A stretch of DNA of 64,000 nucleotides from Pseudanabaena frigida (GTDB lineage Bacteria; Cyanobacteriota; Cyanobacteriia; Pseudanabaenales; Pseudanabaenaceae). Both the position numbers and the translations under genes were made by a program. Positions within the stretch are counted from its first letter, which is position 1; the number at the start of each line of letters is the position of its first letter. Under the pieces are notes generated by a model, which did no database searches, was not told the origin of the DNA, and saw only the letters and a program-made list of their open reading frames with translations. Shown here piece after piece: positions 17,419-25,817 of this stretch. Location: NCBI GenBank assembly GCA_003242085.1, contig QBML01000002.1, positions 124,001 to 188,000 of the forward strand, read 5' to 3'.

Positions 17419-17528
17419 ATAATGTAAATATTACGATGACAGCTTACCTCTCATCATATTTATCTGGGAAACAGATTATAAACACTTGTAACTGAATGTT
17501 AAACTAGACTTTTTGAGGGCAAAAGCTA

Positions 17529-17909
17529 ATGGGAAAAGATGAAATGAGTATTCCTGCCCAAATAGAAAATAATAACCATCGTCTTGAAGTACAAATACAG
17601 GACATCTTAGAAGCGATCGCAGCAGCGGAGTCGTTTGTAGAGGGAATAGATTTTTTAGAGTTTAGTCGCGATCAAAAGACTATTTTTGCGATCGAACGAG
17701 CAATTGGATTGATTGGCGCAACTGCAAAAAGATTACCTATAAGTTTTATGGATCAATATCCACAAATTAACTGGCGACGTTTAACAGGTGTGGGAGATAG
17801 CCTGATGTTTGGTTATTTAGAAGTTGATCTCAATACTTTGTGGGATTTGACGCAGCAAGATGTGCCTTTTATCAAGGATTTAATGAGAAAAGCGATCGCA
17901 AATTTATAA
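17529..17909 (+). CDS. HepT-like (DUF86) protein without the catalytic R and H
   Basis: The 126 residues fit the four-helix HEPN/DUF86 fold: DILEAIAAAESFVEG, AIERAIGLIGATAKRL, and INWRRLTGVGDSLMFGYLEVDL. In HepT toxins the last block reads W-R-x-I-x-G-(M/F)-R-N-x-x-x-H-x-Y-x-x-V-D. Here the arginine position is Gly89 and the histidine position is Phe94, while Tyr96, Val99 and Asp100 remain. So the RX4HXY motif needed for RNase activity, or its tyrosine modification context, is broken. There is no MntA-type nucleotidyltransferase antitoxin next to it; cobA lies 110 bases upstream and a DUF429 gene converges from the other side. It may be an inactivated toxin kept for another role or a relic. 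Confidence 0.75.
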   Translation: MGKDEMSIPAQIENNNHRLEVQIQDILEAIAAAESFVEGIDFLEFSRDQKTIFAIERAIGLIGATAKRLPISFMDQYPQINWRRLTGVGDSLMFGYLEVDLNTLWDLTQQDVPFIKDLMRKAIANL

Positions 17910-17939
17910 AAGATCAGGATCGCTAAGCTATTCTTTGTT

Positions 17940-18749
17940 TTATAAATTGCAAATCCATCCCTCAAGGCAATCGCAGTTTTCGGGTATTCCGTAATTCGAT
18001 TGTCGAGATGCAGATGCAGTTTGAATTGTGGCGAGTATTGCATCTAAAGTGTCACCAGAAGGATCGCGATCGCCTTCTTCGGCAATAAGATTATCGATTT
18101 CTATCGCAAAGCCATATTTTTCTCCTGATATAGGCGATCGCACTTTACTAATAATGTCTTTGCGTAGAAGTTGCATTTCCTGAGTCTGCTTGCGCTTTTC
18201 ATCAGATTTATAGCTTTGCCTACCAATTAAATTTCGGGCAATTAGTGCAGGATAAACTTCGATCGCGATGCGCGGATCGGATGTTGGATGACATGGCAAG
18301 ATACTAAATCCAGCTTTGAGCAATCTCGGTGCACCTTCAAAAAACATTTTGCCAACTGGTACGCCATACACTTTCATCGGGCTGATCGCGCCTGCAATCC
18401 GATCCGTCTGGCGTAAATGTTCGCGATCGCCATTGGCACGGCCTTGACGATATTGATTTAAAGTTTCGACAAATTCCTGCTTAGTCATTTGTCCCACTAA
18501 GTTTACATATTCTGCCCAAGTTTTTCCCCATTGCAAATTCTCGATCAGTTTACGAGGCTGCCCAAGTGGAAAATCTACTCCCGCAATCCAAGATGGCGAT
18601 CTCTGAAGGAAGTCCATAAATGATGGAAAGCTTACAAATTGATGTAACTTCTCAATATTGAGAACATCTGCTTCAAGCCACGCCTCTACACAGGCGATAG
18701 GCTTAGCTCTACTAGGTGCACTCGTAAAATCAATTCCATATACTTTCAT
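17940..18749 (-). CDS. DUF429-like protein
   Basis: Starting at ATG 18749 the product begins MKVYGIDFTSAPS and has 269 residues; a longer start at 18773 would overlap the upstream gene by 23 bases. The opening GIDFT and later AGVDFPLGQPRKL resemble the two acidic nuclease-like strands of DUF429 (RNase H-like fold). Near the end, DPSGDTLDAILATIQTA looks like a conserved acidic DAxxAA block of that family. The ATG comes one base after the stop of the LCP gene (TGAGATG), so translation is probably coupled. Biochemical function is unknown. Confidence 0.7.
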   Translation of the reverse strand: MKVYGIDFTSAPSRAKPIACVEAWLEADVLNIEKLHQFVSFPSFMDFLQRSPSWIAGVDFPLGQPRKLIENLQWGKTWAEYVNLVGQMTKQEFVETLNQYRQGRANGDREHLRQTDRIAGAISPMKVYGVPVGKMFFEGAPRLLKAGFSILPCHPTSDPRIAIEVYPALIARNLIGRQSYKSDEKRKQTQEMQLLRKDIISKVRSPISGEKYGFAIEIDNLIAEEGDRDPSGDTLDAILATIQTASASRQSNYGIPENCDCLEGWICNL

Positions 18750-18750
18750 C

Positions 18751-20145
18751 TCAATTAGCGGCATCTTTGCCAATTACAATCGTGACATCCGATGTAATAT
18801 CGCCAGTTGCAGAAACTTGAACCTGTCCTATCCCTAGTTCATGTTGTACAACTTGAGCAATTTCAGGATTACCTTGTTCTGCGATTACCTGAGTGGTTAG
18901 TAGATCCTCAGTACTCATATTTATATCGCGATCGCTTAGATAAGTGCCATGAAATCCGAGATTTTGAAGTTGACTAATCATTCTGTTAGCGATCGCTAAT
19001 TGTTGGGAATTAGTAACAACTGCAATACGAATCTGACTGCGATTGCTAACTAATCCTTCAAGATTACTTTTACGATCGGCATTGCTTGCTGCTGCTGAAT
19101 CTAATGTCGCGACATCAAAGAACTTACTCAGAATAGCACCAGTAGCATCGGCATCTTCAATCCAATAGCTCAGTGGATATTCAGCAGTGCGGCTAAATCT
19201 TCCAGGCAACATAAACATATGAATGCTTTGGCGCTTAACCTCTGTCAGTAAGTTATAAATTGCCAGCATTTCACCAATTGATAAGTCTGTATCCACATTT
19301 TTTTGGGCGACCTCCAAAATCTTAGGAGCTTTACCAATATTTTCAGGTTGAATGAGTGTGGCAAAGATAGCTTTTAATGCTGATTGCTGTCTCTGTACGC
19401 GACCAATATCACCTAACTCATCGTGCCGAAATCTGACGTATTCTTGTAAGTGCTGACCGTTGAGTTTTTGCTTACCAGATGAGAAATGGATTTGTAATTT
19501 TTGCGATCGATCTACATAATCCATTTGCTTCGGAACGTTAACTTCTATACCTCCCAATGCATCTACCAGTTGAATAAAGCCTTGGGTATCAAGCCTTACA
19601 TAGCGATCGATCTGAATATTATTCAGCAATTGACTGACAGATTCCGCAGCTAAGGCTGTTCCTCCTTGGACGTTAGCATCATTAATTTTATCGATACCTA
19701 TTCCTTTTAAATTAACCAACGTGTCCCTTGGAATTGAAAGAACATTCACCTCATGGGTGTTAGGTAGTAAGCGAACTAAAAGCATTGTGTCAGTATTGCC
19801 TGCCAATGCCGCTTCGCGGTTAATCATATTATTAGGATTAGCACTACCTGAGTTGTCAGTCCCCAATACTAAAATGTTTACAGGTCGATCTAGTTTCGCA
19901 GGGATTATACCCGTAATAGCATCAGTACTATGGGCGAGAGAAGTATGACTGAGAGGCTTACTAGCTAGAATTTTTGCGATCGCTGCCCCAGACAATACAG
20001 AAACGGCAGCAATTGTAATTAAACTGAAAGCTATTTTGACCGATCTATTTAATTGAAGTGATTTAGGAGGAAAATTTACATCATTTGGAATATTTACATT
20101 GCATTCATTTCTTCGATGTTTCTTTTCCACGCTATACCTCCACAC
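18751..20145 (-). CDS. LytR-CpsA-Psr (LCP) family cell-wall polymer transferase
   Basis: The 464 residues have a cytoplasmic lead of about 33 residues, one membrane helix (IAFSLITIAAVSVLSGAAIA), and an external LCP domain with NILVLGTDNSG, TDTMLLVRLLP, NVLSIPRDTLVNL and GIDKINDANVQGG. Later segments include LGGIEVNVPKQMDY and RFRHDELGDIGRVQRQQ. These are the family's pyrophosphate- and lipid-binding residues (Arg and Asp rich). Residues of about 370-460 form a LytR_C domain. LCP enzymes move glycopolymers from undecaprenyl-phosphate to the wall. The divergent neighbour is uppP, also in the undecaprenyl cycle. TM and LytR_C domain are seen; the polymer is not known. Confidence 0.9.
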   Translation of the reverse strand: MWRYSVEKKHRRNECNVNIPNDVNFPPKSLQLNRSVKIAFSLITIAAVSVLSGAAIAKILASKPLSHTSLAHSTDAITGIIPAKLDRPVNILVLGTDNSGSANPNNMINREAALAGNTDTMLLVRLLPNTHEVNVLSIPRDTLVNLKGIGIDKINDANVQGGTALAAESVSQLLNNIQIDRYVRLDTQGFIQLVDALGGIEVNVPKQMDYVDRSQKLQIHFSSGKQKLNGQHLQEYVRFRHDELGDIGRVQRQQSALKAIFATLIQPENIGKAPKILEVAQKNVDTDLSIGEMLAIYNLLTEVKRQSIHMFMLPGRFSRTAEYPLSYWIEDADATGAILSKFFDVATLDSAAASNADRKSNLEGLVSNRSQIRIAVVTNSQQLAIANRMISQLQNLGFHGTYLSDRDINMSTEDLLTTQVIAEQGNPEIAQVVQHELGIGQVQVSATGDITSDVTIVIGKDAAN

Positions 20146-20311
20146 CGTAAGCTACTATCTAGCAACAAGTTAATACTTGATTTTTCTTGTCAAATCTATT
20201 GTGTAACTACTGATGATTGCAAGTCAAGCACAGGAGAACTTTATAATACCCGACACAGTAATTAGCAGGTCTTTAACAAATAGACCTACTAATTAACAAG
20301 CGATCTCAGTA

Positions 20312-21298
20312 ATGTTTTTGACTTTGTATTTCGCTGTAGTCGAAATACGAGATGCTCTATATTTTGTCTCCTACGTGAGAATTCCTATATTTTTTATGTT
20401 TCACTCTTTTTTGATTGGTGCGTCTTTTTGCTCTGATAATGGCGCAATTAACCTTGATTTTGTAAATATTGACTGGATTGGCATTATTTTGCTCGGTATT
20501 GTTCAAGGTATCACTGAATTATTACCTATAAGCAGCACTGCACATTTACGAATAGTCCCTAGTTTTCTGGGCTTGCCAGATCCGGGATCGGCTTTTTCGG
20601 CAGCAATGCAATTGGCAAGCTTAACTGCAGTTTTAACTTATTTTTGGCAGGATATTACCCAATTATTAGGAAATTCCTATAGGGCGATCGCTAGGCGTGA
20701 CTATATGTCAAAATCCTTTCGTCTACTTTTAGGCTTAATTGTTGGGACAGTTCCCATAGCGATCGCAGGCATTTTATTGAAGAAAACCCTTGATACTTGT
20801 AACTCCCCTTTACGAACTTTAGTAACTATTGGAATCGCTTCAATCGGTATGTCATTACTACTAGCGATCGCTGAGAAATGGGGACAGAGAAAACGCGATT
20901 TTGAGAAGTTGACTTTAATCGATGGTGTTTTAGTCGGTATTGCCCAAGTCTTTGCTCTTGTTCCAGGGGTATCTCGTTCGGGTTCAACGATTACAGCAGC
21001 CCTCTTTTTACAAATGGAGCGAGAAACTGCGGCAAAATTCTCTTTTCTATTGGGATTACCAACAATTATTCTTGCAGGAGCAGTGGAAATTGCTACCCTT
21101 TTAAAAGCAGGTTTAGATCTCCATGGTTGGCTAATTCTCTTGCTAGGGCTGACATCCGCTAGTATTTCTGCATTTTTAGCAATTTTTGGGCTTTTGCGAT
21201 ACCTAGAGAAGCATAGTACATGGCTTTTTGTTTGGTATCGTTTAGCAATGGGACTATTTCTGTTGATAGGTGTAGGTGTAGGTTGGCTAAAGAACTAG
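20312..21298 (+). CDS. uppP: Undecaprenyl-diphosphatase
   Basis: The conserved region starts near residue 50 with LGIVQGITELLPISSTAHL, and PGVSRSGSTI follows near residue 218. These two blocks carry the UppP/BacA catalytic Glu, His, Ser and Arg. There are about seven further membrane helices. UppP dephosphorylates undecaprenyl diphosphate, recycling the lipid carrier for peptidoglycan and polysaccharides. The 328-residue frame is longer than usual (about 270-300); the first 28 residues are unusual and ATG at 20396 is an alternative start. The start is therefore uncertain. Confidence 0.9.
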   Translation: MFLTLYFAVVEIRDALYFVSYVRIPIFFMFHSFLIGASFCSDNGAINLDFVNIDWIGIILLGIVQGITELLPISSTAHLRIVPSFLGLPDPGSAFSAAMQLASLTAVLTYFWQDITQLLGNSYRAIARRDYMSKSFRLLLGLIVGTVPIAIAGILLKKTLDTCNSPLRTLVTIGIASIGMSLLLAIAEKWGQRKRDFEKLTLIDGVLVGIAQVFALVPGVSRSGSTITAALFLQMERETAAKFSFLLGLPTIILAGAVEIATLLKAGLDLHGWLILLLGLTSASISAFLAIFGLLRYLEKHSTWLFVWYRLAMGLFLLIGVGVGWLKN

Positions 21299-21311
21299 TT
21301 CAGAAAGTAAC

Positions 21312-22055
21312 TTAAAAGAAGATTTCATAAATTCCGATCCCAATCAAAAGCAACCCAGAAATTTGCTGCGAAAGAGTTCCTATTAGTTTATTGAAGTACT
21401 TTCTCGATAAGTTCTGCCCAAGGGAAATAGTTACATAACTGAACACTCCAATTGCGATAGAAGTTAGAGTTGCATTGCACCCAGATAAACTTGCGCCCAG
21501 CCCTCAAGCGATCGCATTAAGAGAAAGAGAAATCCCTAATAAAATTGTCTCTCGGAATTGCACGGGATAACAAGTCGTTAAATAGGACTCAATTTTAGGA
21601 GCAATATTATTTTCAAAATTACTACTCTCGAAATGTCCTATAACTGTCTTTCGTTGAGTTAGATTTTTCTTTCTAATCAAATAGGATAGCGGAAACCACA
21701 AGGATGGGCTTGGCTAACTTTTAAGAATATACTTATTCTCTTTTTTAGATTTCTGGAAAGACTTACATATAACTAGGAAGATTGGGGAAATAATTGACTC
21801 CCAACATACCCAGATCCCAACGCCAATAATCAGGAAAACACCCACATCATTTGCCAATCGAGCAGATAACACTTTTTCTAGCCATTTAAATAGCATTGCA
21901 CAAAGGGTTTAGCTCCCAGAAATTAAGGCAATAGTTAGATTAGAGACAATAGATATATAGCGCCCTCTCAATCCATAGGCAATACCCACGCCGAGATTAT
22001 CCAAATTTGCCGCGATCGCGAGCAAGATGATAATCGTAAACTTTTCCAAAAACAT
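21312..22055 (-). pseudogene. YtaF/MntP-like membrane transporter, inactivated by three in-frame stops
   Basis: Read from ATG at 22055 to TAA at 21312 the frame is 248 codons with no length change. It holds TAA (21909-21911), TAG (21714-21716) and TGA (21504-21506) inside. The pieces together give a complete MntP/YtaF-like protein: LAIAANLDNLGVGIAYGLRG at the start, ANDVGVFLIIGVGIWV in the middle, SLSLNAIA-stop-GLGASLSG, and GLLLIGIGIYEIFF at the end. The paired Asn/Asp-containing repeats are typical of these cation efflux proteins. The TGA falls where a Gly codon (GGA) is expected. The absence of indels suggests recent decay by point mutation. Fragments of 60-65 codons in this region are parts of the same gene. 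Confidence 0.75.
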
Positions 22056-22143
22056 ATGGTCAAGATCGAAAAATTTGCACTTATTGTCTACTTTACCTCC
22101 AAACTTCTTTTGCCATAGCTGTAGACGCTCTATATTAGGACAT

Positions 22144-22193
22144 AAAACCTAAGAAGCGAGCGGCGGTGCACCGCCGCTCGCTTCTTAGGTTTT
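22144..22193. terminator. Perfect 25-bp palindromic hairpin
   Basis: The 50 bases from 22144 to 22193 are a complete palindrome, starting AAAACCTAAGAAG and centred on GGTGCACC. It lies between the pseudogene's start and the end of the minus-strand kinase gene, 128 bases after the kinase stop in the opposite sense. It may end transcription from both sides. Confidence 0.55.
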
Positions 22194-22321
22194 CTATAAA
22201 TACAGCCATATCTCATTACCCTGACATAAGTACCTTAGAGTAATTCAAAAATAGAACGAAACCCCTGTCAATCTTAGTGATGGCAGATGTAGTTTTTTTA
22301 GGTTTACTTATGCTTAGTAAC

Positions 22322-24046
22322 TTATTTATTTCTAACTTTAATTTCTATTGGAGGAGGCGCTGGTTGCGTAGGCGTGGCAACTGGTGATGGAGTTGGCGGA
22401 GTTGGAGAAGTTAAGCCAGTTGTGGGAGTAGCAGTTCCTGATGGAGCAGGCGAAGGAGTCACAGTTGGCTGCGCGATCGCCGCATCTTTCAGACCGAGCT
22501 TTAATTGATAAGGAACTTCCGCAGCACCCGCAATCCCCCTGATCTGAACTATATATGCACCGTCTAATGCAATTTGCACATCGGCGATCGCCACATTTGT
22601 TGCTTCTGGCAAAGCGATACCTTGAGCATTCAGTACCGTTATCGCTAGTCCATTACCTGTAATCGCTGCACTCAGTAATTGCCCAGACTTAGCCTGAATC
22701 GTATAGTTATGCACAGCGTTGCCCGACATTTTACTGGGAATAGTCAAGGCTTCCTTATTAGCTTCCAGATTGACAGTCTGATTCACTGGTTCACTAGGTA
22801 ATGTCGTGGGATTGGAAGTAGCTTCAGTTGTCGGTTTTGATAGCGAAATTGGTTGATTACTGACAATAACCGTCGGTTGCTTGCTTCGCATCATTGCAGG
22901 TAGAGCAAAAGCAGCTATTACCGCCACTACTGCTAGTAGTCCGCCAAACAAGAATAGAACTCCTGAATTGGAACTAGCCGATGAAGAACTAGAAACCGAT
23001 CTGCGAGTTGATGAGATATCAGATTGGATTGCCGTAGGTTTAGAAGAAGCCGCTAAACGACCAGACTCAGTTAAAATTGTTGACCTGACAATTTTGCTCG
23101 TAGTTGCTTGGCGTTCCACTTCAGTCATAGTTGCAAACGTAGCAATTCCTTGATTAACTTCACGTACTGACTGGTATCTCTGCGTATAGTGATAGCGAAC
23201 CATGCGCGTCAATACCATTGCTAAGCCATTGCTGACCTTAGCTTTGTCGCGCCAAACTGTTTCTCCCGTAGCAGGATCGGTTGGTAAATCTGTAGGACTA
23301 TAACCAGTAAGAGCCTTGATTGCTACCATCCCCAATGCGTAGATATCGCTACTATAAGTCGGTCTTCCCGCACATTGTTCGCTGGGCATATAACCAGGAG
23401 TACCAATGGTAACGGTAAATCGAGATTCCCCCTTTTCATTGGCGGTCAGTTGCGTATTTGTATCTTGCATTGCTCTAACCGCCCCAAAGTCAATCAGCAC
23501 AATCTTTTGATCTTTTTTGCGGCGAATTAAGTTATCTGGTTTAATATCGCGGTGAATCACCCCCTCAAAATGCACGAATTCTAGAACTTCAAGGACATCT
23601 TTCAAAATCTTGATTACTTCAACTTCAGGAAGTTGTTTGTCTCTGGGTATCGCATCAATATTTTGGAGTTCTTCAAGAATACGATCTTGAGGCTCGCTAT
23701 CTAAATTAGACGTTTCAGGCAAAGGCGCTTTCAGTTCATCATGAAGCGATCGCCCTTCGATAAATTCTTGCACCAAAAAAAACTGCTTGTCTTCCTCAAA
23801 ATATGCCAGAAGTTGGGGAATCTGATCGTGTTTTCCCAGCTTTTCTAAAGTTTCTGCCTCTGTATTAAACAGTCGCCTTGCCTCGCGAATAAAATTTGGA
23901 TCGTCACTAGCAGGTTTAAGTTGTTTGACTACACAGGGTGGAGCACCAGGACGACGCATATCCCTAGCAATAAATGTATGCCCAAAACCTCCCGCACCAA
24001 TCTGCTTGATTAGTTTGTAGCGTCCGTCTAATACTTTAGCTGGCAT
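22322..24046 (-). CDS. Membrane-bound Ser/Thr protein kinase
   Basis: The 574 residues open with a kinase domain: YKLIKQIGAGGFGHTF (glycine loop), CVVKQL (catalytic Lys), HRDIKPDNLI (catalytic loop), IDFGAVRAM (DFG) and GTPGYMPSEQ (activation segment). After a Ser-rich linker comes one membrane helix (about 368-390, GVLFLFGGLLAVVAVIAAFA). Outside are about 130 residues of a beta-type domain (YTIQAKSGQLLSAAITG) and a Pro/Thr-rich tail. This is the layout of cyanobacterial SpkB-like or PknA-like receptor kinases. All catalytic motifs are intact. Signal and substrate are not known. Confidence 0.9.
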   Translation of the reverse strand: MPAKVLDGRYKLIKQIGAGGFGHTFIARDMRRPGAPPCVVKQLKPASDDPNFIREARRLFNTEAETLEKLGKHDQIPQLLAYFEEDKQFFLVQEFIEGRSLHDELKAPLPETSNLDSEPQDRILEELQNIDAIPRDKQLPEVEVIKILKDVLEVLEFVHFEGVIHRDIKPDNLIRRKKDQKIVLIDFGAVRAMQDTNTQLTANEKGESRFTVTIGTPGYMPSEQCAGRPTYSSDIYALGMVAIKALTGYSPTDLPTDPATGETVWRDKAKVSNGLAMVLTRMVRYHYTQRYQSVREVNQGIATFATMTEVERQATTSKIVRSTILTESGRLAASSKPTAIQSDISSTRRSVSSSSSASSNSGVLFLFGGLLAVVAVIAAFALPAMMRSKQPTVIVSNQPISLSKPTTEATSNPTTLPSEPVNQTVNLEANKEALTIPSKMSGNAVHNYTIQAKSGQLLSAAITGNGLAITVLNAQGIALPEATNVAIADVQIALDGAYIVQIRGIAGAAEVPYQLKLGLKDAAIAQPTVTPSPAPSGTATPTTGLTSPTPPTPSPVATPTQPAPPPIEIKVRNK

Positions 24047-24180
24047 GGCGATCGCCTCTCTAGTGATTTATACGCAACATTAATTTGGGTCGTTAGGGAT
24101 TGGGTCATTAAGGATTTACAGTCTCCACACCCAAGCGCATCGTCTGGCACCTCACAGTTCCATGTTAATTCTATAGCAAT

Positions 24181-24234
24181 AAAACCCAGAAAGTAGAGAC
24201 AGTGCAAAGTGTCATCCCTACTTTCTAGGTTTTA
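24181..24234. repeat. Imperfect hairpin with AAAACCCAGAAAGTAG arm
   Basis: AAAACCCAGAAAGTAG at 24181 pairs with CTACTTTCTAGGTTTT ending at 24233, around an AGTGCAAAGTGTC tip. It lies between two divergent genes. Confidence 0.45.
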
Positions 24235-24304
24235 AAATGTGAAAACCGCAATATTAAGTCGTATCATAGATAACTAGAAAAAATATTCTCCTGTTCCAAA
24301 GTGA

Positions 24305-24706
24305 ATGAATTTGACCGCTGAAACGAACCTGCTTGCTCAACAGATCCATAACATTGATGATGAACTATCTAAGAGGTCGCTAGCTCTCGATCCTAGCGGT
24401 TACTTTATTATTTATGTTGACCGTCAGCAAAATCTAATTTGTGCCAAATACTATAGCAATATCATTAATGACAAAGGCTTAGCAGTCGATCCTGAAACTG
24501 GCAAACCAATACCTGCTAGAGGCAAAGTCAATCGCCAAGCAGAACAATTATTTACAGGTAGAACGGCTAAGGAGCTTTGCGTGCAAATCCTTGAAAAAAC
24601 ACAGCCTTGTCCTGTTACACTATTTGACCATGCAGCGTACTTAGGCCGCGAAGCGCAACGAGCAGAATCAGCAATGTTGCAGCAAAAAGAGTATATCCAA
24701 GACTAA
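24305..24706 (+). CDS. DUF4346 protein
   Basis: The 133 residues contain DPSGYFIIYVDRQQN, ICAKYYSNIINDKGLAVDPETGKPI and GRTAKELCVQILE, the characteristic blocks of DUF4346, a small family common in cyanobacteria. The C-terminal HAAYLGREAQRAE is also typical. It is mostly soluble. The prmA gene follows 37 bases later on the same strand, so the two may be co-transcribed. The function of DUF4346 is not established. Confidence 0.7.
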   Translation: MNLTAETNLLAQQIHNIDDELSKRSLALDPSGYFIIYVDRQQNLICAKYYSNIINDKGLAVDPETGKPIPARGKVNRQAEQLFTGRTAKELCVQILEKTQPCPVTLFDHAAYLGREAQRAESAMLQQKEYIQD

Positions 24707-24743
24707 AGCATTTATAAAAAATATCCATAGTCATAAGCGCCAG

Positions 24744-25667
24744 ATGTCAACTTCGAGCATCAACTCAAATAACAATTGGTGGGAAATCCAAGTTCTAGCC
24801 GAGCAATCTTTGGAAGAACAAATTTTTTGGCGATTGCAAGACTTTGGCTGCCAAGGAATGGCAACTAAAAAAAAAGATGGACAGATTTCTGTAAATAGCT
24901 ACCTGCCTGTCGAGAAAGGTAATGTTTTGGATCTAGCTGCTCTAGCGATACTACTAAAACAAGATGCGATCGCTGTTAATTACGAAGCACCAATTACGCA
25001 GTGGACAGTAATTAATGATGAGGACTGGTCATCTAGCTGGAAACAGCATTGGAGTCCTCAGGAGATTGGCGATATGCTGGTCATTTATCCTGCTTGGATC
25101 GATCCACCGACCGATGGCGATCGCAAAATCCTACGCCTCGATCCTGGTAGCGCCTTTGGTACTGGCGCACATGCTACTACACAGCTTTGTTTAGAAGCAT
25201 TGGAAATGCGTCTATGGGGTGTAAAGCCTGAAGATAATATCGTCGTGGCTGATGTTGGCTGTGGTTCGGGAATTCTCAGTATCGGCGCACTGCTAATTGG
25301 TGCGACTCAAACTTACGCGATCGACAATGACATTTTGGCAATTAAAGCCACAAATCACAATCGCCAACTCAATAACATTGCTGAAGATAAAATCTGGGTG
25401 CAAGAGGGCAGTATCGAAGATTTAATTAATCATATGCCTGCACCCGCCAATGGATTTACCTGCAACATTCTTGCCGATATTATTGTGGATATGGTTCCCC
25501 ATTTTGACAAACTCGTGGATGAGAATGGCTGGGGAATTTTGAGTGGGATTTTAGTCGAGCAAGTACCAAAGGTTGCCGATGCCCTTGATGCTCATAAATG
25601 GGTAGTTGCTACTTTTTGGAAGCGTCAAGAATGGGCTTGTTTAACGATCAGGCGATCAGAATATTAG
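24744..25667 (+). CDS. prmA: Ribosomal protein L11 methyltransferase
   Basis: The 307 residues have an N-terminal L11-binding domain and a Rossmann methyltransferase domain. Key blocks are GSAFGTGAHATTQLCLEAL near 134, VADVGCGSGILSIGALLIGA near 165 (SAM-binding), and CNILADIIV near 230 (NxxA catalytic-type motif). PrmA trimethylates L11 of the large ribosomal subunit. The start is normal (MSTSSINSNNNWWEIQVLAEQ region). It ends inside a hairpin terminator. Confidence 0.93.
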   Translation: MSTSSINSNNNWWEIQVLAEQSLEEQIFWRLQDFGCQGMATKKKDGQISVNSYLPVEKGNVLDLAALAILLKQDAIAVNYEAPITQWTVINDEDWSSSWKQHWSPQEIGDMLVIYPAWIDPPTDGDRKILRLDPGSAFGTGAHATTQLCLEALEMRLWGVKPEDNIVVADVGCGSGILSIGALLIGATQTYAIDNDILAIKATNHNRQLNNIAEDKIWVQEGSIEDLINHMPAPANGFTCNILADIIVDMVPHFDKLVDENGWGILSGILVEQVPKVADALDAHKWVVATFWKRQEWACLTIRRSEY

Positions 25668-25700
25668 CAACCGACTTGTTTGTTACAAGTCGGTTGCTAA
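25664..25700 (+). terminator. Terminator of prmA
   Basis: Arms 25664-25679 and 25685-25700 are complementary over 16 bases with a 5-base loop. The prmA stop codon (25665-25667) is inside the left arm. Confidence 0.65.
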
Positions 25701-25721
25701 TTAGTAAGAAGTTGTTGGAAT

Positions 25722-25807
25722 TAAATTTAGGATAGGTTAGCGACAGCGTAACCCATGATTTTTGCCTAGTTGATGCGTTACGTTGCACTAACGCATCCTA
25801 CATTTAA
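25722..25807. repeat. Small MITE-like inverted repeat
   Basis: About 85 bases with imperfect inverted ends: AGGATAGGTTAGCGACAGCGTAAC on one side, and GTTACGTTGCACTAACGCATCCT on the other, separated by about 25 bases. Elements with TGCGTTACG...CTAACGCATCCTAC ends are widely scattered in cyanobacterial genomes. It is too short to code for anything. Confidence 0.6.
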
Positions 25808-25817
25808 TTAAGCCTTC

